Of a DNA stretch of 64,000 nt, positions 52,989-60,897 are shown piece after piece. The DNA lies in the NCBI RefSeq assembly GCF_040253585.1, contig NZ_JBELAU010000004.1:356468-420467 (forward strand), written 5' to 3'. The stretch's first letter is position 1, and every line of letters starts with the position of its first letter. Below the pieces are notes generated by a model. It worked only from the letters and a program-made list of their open reading frames with translations, was not told the DNA's origin and ran no database searches. A program made the position numbers and the translations under genes. The DNA is from Emticicia sp040253585 (GTDB lineage Bacteria > Bacteroidota > Bacteroidia > Cytophagales > Spirosomataceae).

Positions 52989-54013
52989 GGATAAAAAGGT
53001 TGATAGTTATACAAAATTCGTGGGTTTTGCCCCCAACTATTATCATCGATTCGGCAAACCCTCATCACTGCACCTGTCTGATAGCCCGTATTTGAATCAG
53101 TAAGGTATTTACGAAGCGAAACCGCAAAACAATCTGGAAAATCGGTTGATGGTTCGTTGGCTACAAGGCAATTAAGCGAAGTAAATGGCTCGCCTATGAA
53201 GATATTTACATCTTTACATTTTGTATTGTTTGCCCCAATTGGTACAAACCCTGATTTGGTCCCTTTTATTTCAAGTCCTTTAACTTGTAGGGTTGTAGAA
53301 TTGATTACATTAAACGTAGCATTGCCCTCTTGGTCGATACGAGCCGATTCTAAAATTCCAAGAAAAGTGGTTTTAAAGTTTAAATCAGCGTTTTCGGTTT
53401 GGTTCTGGCAAGCAATATTGGTTGAGCCGAACGGATAAATATTTTCGCAAGAAATTGCCGCTTGAAATTGGGGGGAAGTATTGCGTAATTGGAGTGCATA
53501 TTGCTTACCAGCTTGCAGACGAAGTGGCAAGGGCGAAAGACTAAATCGTACATAATCTTTCGGTGGACAAGGTCGGTTTGGTAAACAAGGGTAGCCAGTA
53601 TTGAGTAAACTTTCGTCGCTGGTGGCAGTGATGGTATTAGTAGTTTTATCAATAATTTCCAGAATACAATTCGTGATTACTCGTGTTCCTAAAGCTGGAT
53701 TTTGGTCAATTCCGTAAACATCTACATAAACAATCTGTCCATCAATAGTTGGAATATAATTTTGTATAATATTTGTATTAGTGGTGGTTGTGTAATTTGA
53801 TGTTAAGGCGTATGTTTCGATGAATTGGGCATTCGATGTGCCTTCATTGAAAAACGTAATACCTGCGTTCTTGAGTTGTAGCAAATTATCTTTTCTGTTG
53901 AAATACAAAGATTCTTTTTCGTAGATATTTACAGCCCCGTTTGGATTAATGGAAGTTTGTGAAAAGCCTTTTAAGCTAATTAAAATTAGAAAGGCGATGA
54001 TTGTTTTTTTCAT
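52985..54013 (-). CDS. Secreted 342-aa protein of unknown function
   Basis: A signal peptide ends near GFSQ (about residue 19). The mature part begins TSINPNGAVNIYEKESLYFNRKDN, an echo of the head modules of the neighbouring fibre-like proteins, and continues with beta-rich sequence. Cysteines cluster around residues 145-160 (YPCLPNRPCPPK) and later. It lies directly behind copy A of the duplicated promoter block, downstream of the response regulator, so it is a likely direct target of that regulator. No enzymatic motif is visible. Confidence 0.72.
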   Translation of the reverse strand: MKKTIIAFLILISLKGFSQTSINPNGAVNIYEKESLYFNRKDNLLQLKNAGITFFNEGTSNAQFIETYALTSNYTTTTNTNIIQNYIPTIDGQIVYVDVYGIDQNPALGTRVITNCILEIIDKTTNTITATSDESLLNTGYPCLPNRPCPPKDYVRFSLSPLPLRLQAGKQYALQLRNTSPQFQAAISCENIYPFGSTNIACQNQTENADLNFKTTFLGILESARIDQEGNATFNVINSTTLQVKGLEIKGTKSGFVPIGANNTKCKDVNIFIGEPFTSLNCLVANEPSTDFPDCFAVSLRKYLTDSNTGYQTGAVMRVCRIDDNSWGQNPRILYNYQPFYP

Positions 54014-54030
54014 TGAGCAACTTTTTGTTA

Positions 54031-54140
54031 CAAAATTGCTCTTTTAGCTGATGCCCATCAATGCCATGATTGGGGATAAAAAATTGCCTTTCCGACCACT
54101 TACTCAATAATTCAGACTGTCAATAACCCTTTTGGGGCAT
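54031..54140 (-). promoter_or_regulatory. Duplicated upstream block, copy A
   Basis: Copy A of a 110-bp block (about 100 of 110 positions shared with 52288-52397). It separates the response-regulator stop from the secreted 342-aa gene. The same minus-strand CAATTTTG (54031-54038) with an ATTG about 20 nt upstream is present, as is the CAAT-N6-ATTG string. Conservation between duplicates marks it as a functional promoter region. Confidence 0.6.
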
Positions 54141-54150
54141 TCTTGAAAAT

Positions 54151-54783
54151 TTATGAATTGATAATTCCGCTCCGAATGGCTTTGGCTACGGCTTCGGGGC
54201 CGCACTGTACGTGTAGTTTTTGATAAGTATTCTTGATGTGGCGTCTGACGGTTTCGACCGAAATATTCAATTCAATCGAAATCATGCGGTAAGAAAACCC
54301 TTTGGCGAGGTAAGTAAGTACCTCAATTTCTCGGTCGGTTAGGTTAAAATCATCAGTAACGGGCTGTTTGCGAAAAGATTGCAGCACTTTATTGGCAATA
54401 AAAGGTGACATCGGAGCCCCACCTTCGTTTACTTCTTTAATGGCTTGAATAAGGCGTGTAGAAGAATCCTTTTTCAAGATATAGCCATCGGCACCTTTGC
54501 TGAGGCAATCGAATAAATGTTCGTTTCCGTCAAAAACGGTGTGCATAATAATCTTGATGTGCGGAAAATGACTTTTGATTTCGACAACTCCATCAATGCC
54601 GCTGCGGTGGGGCATATCAATATCCATCACGATTACGTCGGGGCGTTCGGTGCGAGTATTTTGCAGTGCCTCTAAGCAGTTTTCGTGACACGCCATCAGT
54701 TCAAAACCTTCTGTGTTTTCAATCATTAGCGACAAAAGTTGGCTTAGTCGGGAGTTATCTTCGTAGATGGATATTTTAATCAT
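54151..54783 (-). CDS. NarL/LuxR-type response regulator
   Basis: 210 aa from the ATG at 54783; a longer in-frame start at 54882 adds 33 residues before the receiver and is rejected. The receiver domain has IYEDN at the start and the phosphoacceptor D54 in IVMDIDMP. A LuxR-type helix-turn-helix (LTDREIEVLTYLAKGFSYRMISIELNISVETVRRHIKNTYQKL) lies at about 140-195. It lies 117 bp downstream of the sensor kinase and just upstream of copy A of the duplicated promoter block. It therefore probably forms a two-component pair that controls the surface-protein genes. Confidence 0.92.
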   Translation of the reverse strand: MIKISIYEDNSRLSQLLSLMIENTEGFELMACHENCLEALQNTRTERPDVIVMDIDMPHRSGIDGVVEIKSHFPHIKIIMHTVFDGNEHLFDCLSKGADGYILKKDSSTRLIQAIKEVNEGGAPMSPFIANKVLQSFRKQPVTDDFNLTDREIEVLTYLAKGFSYRMISIELNISVETVRRHIKNTYQKLHVQCGPEAVAKAIRSGIINS

Positions 54784-54900
54784 GGATGCTTTTTGATACA
54801 AATTTCGGGAATATTTAGCCGACAAAAAATAACCCATTTCGGGGGTGTAAAACAATTTTCTAAATTGTTTCATTGATTTCAAAACAACGCAGCAAGTAAG

Positions 54901-57810
54901 CTATCGCAACGGAATTCTCAACTCATACTTTGTGCCTTTTTCGGCTTCACTTGTTAATTCATAAGTGCCTTTTAATTCTTGTAAACGTGTTTTGATATTC
55001 TTCACACCGTTTCGGTTGGTTACTTTGTTTACATCAAAACCTTTGCCATTATCCGAAAAACTGATGCTCAGAAAACTCGCTTTTACGTTGCACCTTAATA
55101 CTATTTTGGTGCATTGGCCGTGTTTTAATGCATTGTTTATCAATTCTTTACATATTAGGTAAATATTACGTTTTTTATCCATCGACATACTTCTATTGTC
55201 CAAATGAGTAGCTTCAAACTCATATTGAATCCCTTTGGCTTCAATGATTTCGGCAGCTTCCGAATTGATACGAGTAAATAAACTTTCGAGGCTATCGAAC
55301 TGTGGATTGATATTCCAAATAATATAGTCGATGGCCGTGCCTGCTTGTTTTGCTTCTTCGCTAATCATTTCGGCAAAGCCAAAACTTGGGTGATTTTCGC
55401 TCAGTTGATGTTTCACCAAATCGCCTAAAATACCGATACTACTCAACGAAGCTCCGATTTCATCGTGGAGGTCAGAAGATATTCGGTTTCGCATGGCTTG
55501 CACTTTTTTGAACTCATTGATTCGGTACCAATAAATACCGTACCCGATTGCCAACAGGAATGAAACAAGCAGAATCTTGAACCATAGGCTTTCGTACCAA
55601 GCGGGTAAAATCTTAAAGTTGAGGATGAGAGAATCGGTATTCCAATTGCCCGCAATTTCGGAGTATTGTACTTCTAATTGATACGAGCCTTGTTCAAGAT
55701 TAGAAAACGTCATGGTTGGATTTACGCCATTTTCTATCCATTTTTCATTGATTTCAGTAAGGCGATAGCGAAATTTGTTTTTGGCTTGGTTCTCGAAATT
55801 GAGTGGACTAAACGAAAAACTTAGGTTATTTTGTTTTCTGGAAAAAACGAGGTTTTTAGATAAATCAATTTTTTTGTCGCTTCCCAAAATGCGTATTTGA
55901 CTGAGCATTAGTCGATGTGATTGGTTTTTTAAGCCAATATTACTCAAATTGAGTATTGAAAAACCATTTTTATGCCCCAACAATAATTCGTTGTTGGTCA
56001 TCAGAAAACCATTACGAATATCATTATTTAGCAAGCCATCAAACTGCGTGAAACGATTCACCTGCTTTTCTTTAGAGATTCTCACTAAGCCTTCGGCCGT
56101 ACCAATCCACGTATTTCCTTTGCTATCTTCATCAATCGAAAAGCACTGACCATCAGCAAACAACGGCTTCAAATCTTCGGCATGTACTTCAGCTGTTATG
56201 ATTCCTTTGGCATTCAGTTGATTATAGCCACCGTAGCCCGAAAACAATAGATTGCCTTTGGGCGTAACCGAAACATCAAGGTAATAATCTCCAATGAAGC
56301 GTTTGTGGTCATTGATTGAGCTTAATTCTTGAAATTGCTTAGTTTTGAAATCGAAGCAAGCAATACCAAAACCGCTCGGAATCCAGCCCGCAATCCACAT
56401 TTTTTGGTCGGACGTATAGGTAAGTTTATGAAAAAGATTGTCTTTGAAAAAAGTAGGGTAGGGAAGTTTGCTCCAAGGTTGCACAAATTGATTTTTATTG
56501 AAATCATAGACCATAATTGGCTCATTGGGCGATAAAATCCAGAGTCGATTTTGCCCATCGAGTTCAAGATGATTAATGGGTTTTGATAGAATTTTTTCGA
56601 GATTTACTCCCTGTTTTTTTACGAAAAGATTCTTATTAGTGCCGATAAAAATCTTGTTATCAATCACTTTGATACTTTTAATTTCTTCTGATACCAATTG
56701 CGTAATTTTCTGAAATTCACCGCTTGCTTTATTCCACCGAAGCACATCACCCGAACTCATTCCGAGTAAATAGCTTGATTCATTTTCTACCTCAAAACAC
56801 CGAATAGTTGCTGGATTTGGCAGTAAATTTCGGGGAATGAGTATTTGTCTAATGAGTTGATTTTCAGTCTCTTGTTTTAGTAAACCATCGTTTGTGCCGA
56901 GCCAAAGTTCGTTTTTTTGTGAGTCGATAAAAACAGTATTGAGCGAAATGTCATCGGCCATAAATTGCCCAATTTCTTCAAGTTGGGTCTGATTAGTAGT
57001 AAGCTGAAACAGATGGTTGTGCGAAACACAAATCAAGGATTGATTGCCCAAAAACCGAATTTGGTCAATTGCTTCGCTGATGTTGGCTTTGAGGGCAGAA
57101 ACCTTGGTTTTAGGGTTGAAGTTTATCAAATCACCTTGCTGACTTCCTAACCAAAAAGTGCCATTTGTTTTATCAAATGCCAATGAACTTAGATTTTTCT
57201 TTCCAAAAACTTGCACCCATGTTTGGCGACTTTTATCAAATTTGCACAAACCAATCGGGCTGACTGACCAGAGATTTCCAGCTGTATCTTCGGTAAACTT
57301 GGCAAGGTTAGGGTTTTGCTGATTTTCATTCAAAATCTTGTAGTAAGTGAGCAAGTTTTTTTGTGGATTATACGATTTTATGTGATGAAAATCGGTTGAC
57401 CAAACCAGCCCTTTACTATCAACAAAAATACTGTTGTAATGGTCGTTGTCGGGGATGTTATCGTTGAGTTTGTTGGCAATTTTAAGTGACAAAACCAACG
57501 ATTTTGTATCTAAAGAGTATAGACCTTTTTCGTTGCTAAACCACAATATTCCGTCGCTCGAAATAGCTATGCCATTTGGGCTTGATAAATTACCAAATGA
57601 TTGAAACTGGTAGCCATCGTATCGAGAAATGCCCAAGTTGGTAGCCAGCCACAAATACCCTTGAGGGTCTTTCGTGATACCCAGCACATTATTCGATGAA
57701 AGCCCATTTTTAGTAGTTATTCTCTCAAAATTGAGTTTTTGAGCATTAATTCTGTCCCAAAATAGCAAAAGTGTTAATGTAAGAACGTATCGAAGGTATG
57801 GGTGTTTCAT
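54901..57810 (-). CDS. Sensor histidine kinase with regulator-propeller domain
   Basis: About 969 aa from the ATG at 57810, which gives a better signal peptide than the one at 57819. After the signal peptide (to about residue 24), repeats of the Reg_prop two-component propeller type follow, such as GLSSNNVLGITKDPQGYLWLATNLGISRYDGYQF. A Y_Y_Y-like segment then lies near 650-735, followed by a transmembrane helix (about 745-765). The kinase core is of HisKA_3 type: SSDLHDEIGASLSSIG with H785 (counting from 57819), and an HATPase with KELINNALKHG and FSDNGKGFD. The propeller probably senses a periplasmic carbohydrate or related signal. It pairs with the NarL-type regulator downstream. Confidence 0.92.
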   Translation of the reverse strand: MKHPYLRYVLTLTLLLFWDRINAQKLNFERITTKNGLSSNNVLGITKDPQGYLWLATNLGISRYDGYQFQSFGNLSSPNGIAISSDGILWFSNEKGLYSLDTKSLVLSLKIANKLNDNIPDNDHYNSIFVDSKGLVWSTDFHHIKSYNPQKNLLTYYKILNENQQNPNLAKFTEDTAGNLWSVSPIGLCKFDKSRQTWVQVFGKKNLSSLAFDKTNGTFWLGSQQGDLINFNPKTKVSALKANISEAIDQIRFLGNQSLICVSHNHLFQLTTNQTQLEEIGQFMADDISLNTVFIDSQKNELWLGTNDGLLKQETENQLIRQILIPRNLLPNPATIRCFEVENESSYLLGMSSGDVLRWNKASGEFQKITQLVSEEIKSIKVIDNKIFIGTNKNLFVKKQGVNLEKILSKPINHLELDGQNRLWILSPNEPIMVYDFNKNQFVQPWSKLPYPTFFKDNLFHKLTYTSDQKMWIAGWIPSGFGIACFDFKTKQFQELSSINDHKRFIGDYYLDVSVTPKGNLLFSGYGGYNQLNAKGIITAEVHAEDLKPLFADGQCFSIDEDSKGNTWIGTAEGLVRISKEKQVNRFTQFDGLLNNDIRNGFLMTNNELLLGHKNGFSILNLSNIGLKNQSHRLMLSQIRILGSDKKIDLSKNLVFSRKQNNLSFSFSPLNFENQAKNKFRYRLTEINEKWIENGVNPTMTFSNLEQGSYQLEVQYSEIAGNWNTDSLILNFKILPAWYESLWFKILLVSFLLAIGYGIYWYRINEFKKVQAMRNRISSDLHDEIGASLSSIGILGDLVKHQLSENHPSFGFAEMISEEAKQAGTAIDYIIWNINPQFDSLESLFTRINSEAAEIIEAKGIQYEFEATHLDNRSMSMDKKRNIYLICKELINNALKHGQCTKIVLRCNVKASFLSISFSDNGKGFDVNKVTNRNGVKNIKTRLQELKGTYELTSEAEKGTKYELRIPLR

Positions 57811-57969
57811 GAAATACATTTGGATTAACCGTTCGCCAGTTGTCGAAATATACGATAATTTGAAATAAAACAGCGAGGTGAGTTTAAACTTAATAATAGC
57901 TTATCGAAGAACTATGTTTGGAATTTTAATGAATAATCTTGAATTTGCTCTAAATCTAAGCAATTATCT

Positions 57970-58644
57970 ATGACACTCTCGGAGCAATTCTTTACTAAAA
58001 ACAAATACGAATTACTACTTTTTGCCTTAGTTCAGCACCTTTTTGTAGGTATTGTACTACGTGATATGGAGAACTATGTAAAGATAATTTGGCCTATCAA
58101 TATGATTATCGTAGGTATTGCAAGTATCGGTGTTTTTATTGAAAAAGGTCGTTTTAAGAAAATTATCAAAAATACCTTGTTTTTGCTTGTGTTCCTGATG
58201 CCTTTGAGCTTGTCATTTGTTAAAAATTCGCCAGAATTTATGCGTACAATCAGTGCGGTTTATGTGTTATTTTTCTTGTTTATCTTCTTAGAAATCATTC
58301 GGTTTTTGCTCAAACCAAGCTATATCAATACAGATATTATTTCGGCATCAGCTTGTGGCTACTTTTTGCTGATTGAAGTGAATGTTTTCCTAATGCAGAT
58401 TTTCTTTTATAATAATTCTCATTCAATCAAAGGGATTGATATGTCAAGCACTTCGGCCGTTTATATGGATTTGGTTTATTTTTGTAGTATCACCATTACG
58501 AGCATTGGTTTTGGCGATATTCTACCCAATAGCCACGTCACGAAACTCGTAACGGCACTTTTTGGCATCGTTGGGCAGTTTTATACGGTGGTTTTGGTGG
58601 GAATTCTGATTTCAAAATTTAGCTCGTCAAGAATTGAGAATTAA
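57970..58644 (+). CDS. Potassium channel family protein
   Basis: A 224-aa membrane protein with about six hydrophobic segments. The pore loop has the selectivity filter TSIGFGD at 177-183, which is the TxGxGD-type motif of K+ channels, with F in place of the usual Y. The last residues RIEN and the stop codon are provided by a copy of the dispersed ATTGAGAATG repeat, which suggests the 3' end is a recent junction. No regulator or RCK domain is visible. It is followed by the disrupted four-helix-bundle gene and the bestrophin/LCIB pair. Confidence 0.85.
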   Translation: MTLSEQFFTKNKYELLLFALVQHLFVGIVLRDMENYVKIIWPINMIIVGIASIGVFIEKGRFKKIIKNTLFLLVFLMPLSLSFVKNSPEFMRTISAVYVLFFLFIFLEIIRFLLKPSYINTDIISASACGYFLLIEVNVFLMQIFFYNNSHSIKGIDMSSTSAVYMDLVYFCSITITSIGFGDILPNSHVTKLVTALFGIVGQFYTVVLVGILISKFSSSRIEN

Positions 58645-58660
58645 TAATTGAGAATGAATG
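58631..58660. repeat. ATTGAGAATG-family repeat, upstream copy
   Basis: GAATTGAGAA then TTAATAATTGAGAATGAATG. The motif TAATTGAGAATG(A/G)A appears here and, after the four-helix-bundle gene, at 59023-59040. The two copies bracket that gene as direct repeats. Confidence 0.6.
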
Positions 58661-58668
58661 AAATAATT

Positions 58669-59019
58669 ATGAAAGAAAATGTGATAAAAAGTAAATCCTT
58701 TGCTTTTGCTCTAAGGATTGTAAAACTTTATAAGTATCTAAGTACGACTCACAATGAATATGTTTTGAGTAAACAACTTTTGAGAAGTGGGACTGCTATT
58801 GGTGCATTGGTCAGGGAATCTGAACACGCTGAAAGCAAGGCAGATTTTATTCATAAATTATCTATTGCATTGAAAGAAGCAAACGAAACAGATTATTGGC
58901 TTGAATTGCTTTCTCAGTCATAATACATCAATGAAATAGAATATGATTAAATAAAAGTAGATATAGAAGAAGTCATAAAGCTCTTAGTTTCAATCATTAA
59001 AACAAGCAAAAACAAGTAA
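58669..59019 (+). pseudogene. Disrupted four-helix-bundle (23S IVP-like) gene
   Basis: The ATG at 58669 opens MKENVIKSKSFAFALRIVKLYKYL, the usual start of IVP/S23-like four-helix-bundle proteins, followed by SKQLLRSGTAIGALVRESEHAESKADF. The frame meets TAA at 58921-58923 after LELLSQS. Translation past it in the same frame gives YINEIEYD, a second TAA at 58948-58950, then IKVDIEEVIKLLVSIIKTSKNK and the expected stop at 59017-59019. The C-terminal helix is therefore still in frame behind two nonsense codons, which indicates a recent loss of the gene. An intact shortened product of about 84 aa is the alternative. Confidence 0.75.
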
Positions 59020-59022
59020 GAG

Positions 59023-59112
59023 TAATTGAGAATGGAAAATTGAAAACAGATAATTTCTTTTAAATTCTCAATTAGTCATCTTGCTTCATTCTCAATTATC
59101 CATTTTCAATTA
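59023..59112. repeat. ATTGAGAATG-family palindromic repeat, downstream copy
   Basis: TAATTGAGAATGGAAAATTGAAAA starts the block at 59023, and CATTCTCAATTATCCATTTTCAATTA (59087-59112) ends it as a partly complementary arm. It lies between the disrupted four-helix-bundle gene and the bestrophin gene. It may supply a hairpin and part of the promoter region for the bestrophin/LCIB pair. Confidence 0.6.
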
Positions 59113-59123
59113 TTAATTAAAAA

Positions 59124-60134
59124 ATGCACGCTGGAGTTTCGTATTCGCTGAAAGAGTTTCTTCTTTGGACAAGGAGAAATATCTACAAATTACTACTAAT
59201 TGGCATCATTCCGACGGTTTTGTATGAAGTTTTGGGCATGGAATGGCTCGCTATTCCGTGGACGGTGGTGGCTTTGTTGGGTACGGCTACTGCCTTTATT
59301 GTGGGGTTCAAGAATACTCAAACGTATAGTCGTACGTGGGAGGCACGTCAGATTTGGGGAGCGATTTTGAATAGTAGCCGAACTTGGGGAACCATGAGCC
59401 GAGATTTTGTGGTGAATAATCCTGCAAAGTCAAAAGAACTCATTTATCGGCATTTTGCGTGGCTCACGGCATTGCGTTATCAGATGCGTGATAGTCGAGC
59501 TTGGGAAACCGCCAATAAAATTTATAACAAAGAATACAAACAATTTTATGTGATTCCTGAAAAAGAAACCTCGCTCGAATCAGAGCTGGCAAAATATCTT
59601 TCAGAAGAAGAATTAAAATACATTCTAACAACTAAAAATAGAGCGGTACAGATATTGAGTTTACAGTCAAAAACGCTAAAAGAATTGACCGATGCTGGCT
59701 CGCTGGATAATTTTAGGTTTCTGGAAATGGAGAAACTTATCCGAGATTTTTATGATAATCAAGGTAAATCGGAGCGTATTAAAAATTTCCCGTATCCACG
59801 CCAATTTGCTACGATCAACTCACTTTTTATTAAATTATTCTGCATTTTACTACCTTTTGGTATGCTCAAAGACTTCGACAAACTCAACGAAACCACCACT
59901 GGCTTCATGCAAGGCTACATGGTTTGGTTGGTTGTGCCGTTTAGTGTACTGATTTCGTGGGTTTATACATCGCTCGAACAAGTAGGCGAAAGCACCGAAA
60001 ATCCATTTGAAGGAAGTGCCAACGATGTGCCGATTTCGCAAATGAGCCGAACCATTGAGATAGATTTAAGAGAAATGCTCGGAGAAACCGATTTACCACC
60101 CGCTTTACAACCAAAAAATAACATCATACTTTAG
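59124..60134 (+). CDS. Bestrophin-family anion channel (paired with LCIB-type CA)
   Basis: A 336-aa bestrophin. Two N-terminal hydrophobic helices are followed by FKNTQTYSRTWEARQIWGAILNSSRTWG (about 63-90). A later helix pair (about 230-285, containing LFCILLPFGMLKDFDK and MVWLVVPFSVLISWVYTSL) and the terminal NPFEGSANDVPISQMSRTIEIDL belong to the family. These channels are pentameric and can pass bicarbonate or chloride. The gene lies 7 bp upstream of an LCIB-like carbonic anhydrase gene, which makes bicarbonate the most attractive substrate here, by inference. Confidence 0.87.
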   Translation: MHAGVSYSLKEFLLWTRRNIYKLLLIGIIPTVLYEVLGMEWLAIPWTVVALLGTATAFIVGFKNTQTYSRTWEARQIWGAILNSSRTWGTMSRDFVVNNPAKSKELIYRHFAWLTALRYQMRDSRAWETANKIYNKEYKQFYVIPEKETSLESELAKYLSEEELKYILTTKNRAVQILSLQSKTLKELTDAGSLDNFRFLEMEKLIRDFYDNQGKSERIKNFPYPRQFATINSLFIKLFCILLPFGMLKDFDKLNETTTGFMQGYMVWLVVPFSVLISWVYTSLEQVGESTENPFEGSANDVPISQMSRTIEIDLREMLGETDLPPALQPKNNIIL

Positions 60135-60141
60135 AACCTTT

Positions 60142-60897
60142 ATGAAAAAAAGAGAAAAATTGGCTATTATTCATCAGCACTACCCTGATGCCATCACTAC
60201 GATTGATGGAGTAAACCGAATGATTGATTTTGTGGAAAATGTGCTTGACTTAGAGACATCACAAATCATGCTCGCCGATAGTATTTGCAGCGATGATGTG
60301 AATAGCATTCAATATCCTGCTCGCACGAGTGAATTTTTGGGGCCGTTCAAAATGGGCGGTTTAGATGGTTTTCCGTTTACGGGCTTGACAGGAATGGGGG
60401 CATTTGCCAGCCACGTACCCGACGAAGGTGCGGTTTTTATTTATTATGGCCCACACATTGGGGTCTCTAAAAATGGGGCAATTGGCGAAATCCACCGTTT
60501 CGGACAGCATAAAAATTCGGGTTGTTGTGGAGCTGCCAAAGGTGCATTGGGCAAACTGATAAACAATCTGATAGAGCCAGATAATATCACCGAAATGGAT
60601 TATCAGATGAATACCATTGAGCAGATTTTATTGAAAGAGAAGGAACGTGTTCTTTCGGCAGAATTGCCCATAAAAGAAGCGACCGAAGTGATTTATGAGG
60701 CCATTGACAAGCGAATTATCGAACTGGCAAAAGCTACTCAATATAATTGTAAGTACGTGATTTTGATGGGAGCGATTCTGATAAATAGTGACTCAGATAT
60801 GGGGTCTTTCAATGAAATCAGGCGTTTTGAATATGTAAATCTCGAAACCAAAGAGCGAATAGACTTGACAAAGAAATTTATCACTTGTGATTTCTAA
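60142..60897 (+). CDS. LCIB/C-type beta-carbonic anhydrase-like protein
   Basis: A 251-aa protein that I recognise as a bacterial LCIB (limiting-CO2-inducible protein B) relative. The family pattern is ICSDDVN (C49, D51), an Arg at 61, MGGLDGFPFTGLTGMGAFASHVPDEG (71-96), YYGPHIGVS (H105) and SGCCGAAKGA (C128/C129). In characterised LCIB-like enzymes such Cys/His/Cys residues hold zinc and an Asp-Arg pair completes a beta-CA-like site, so the active centre looks intact. It has no signal peptide, so it should be cytosolic. It interconverts CO2 and bicarbonate. It is almost certainly co-transcribed with the bestrophin 7 bp upstream. Its end overlaps the convergent Crp/Fnr gene by 17 bp. Confidence 0.75.
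   Translation: MKKREKLAIIHQHYPDAITTIDGVNRMIDFVENVLDLETSQIMLADSICSDDVNSIQYPARTSEFLGPFKMGGLDGFPFTGLTGMGAFASHVPDEGAVFIYYGPHIGVSKNGAIGEIHRFGQHKNSGCCGAAKGALGKLINNLIEPDNITEMDYQMNTIEQILLKEKERVLSAELPIKEATEVIYEAIDKRIIELAKATQYNCKYVILMGAILINSDSDMGSFNEIRRFEYVNLETKERIDLTKKFITCDF

Noticed and set aside
54784..54882. N-terminal extension of the response regulator
   Set aside because: The 33 added residues precede the receiver fold and have no homology; ATG 54783 is the natural start.
45932..57810. Classical polysaccharide-utilisation locus
   Set aside because: No SusC or SusD pair is present, so the formal definition is not met.
58648..58668. Upstream TTG/ATG starts of the four-helix-bundle gene
   Set aside because: They lie in the dispersed repeat; the ATG at 58669 matches the usual protein start.
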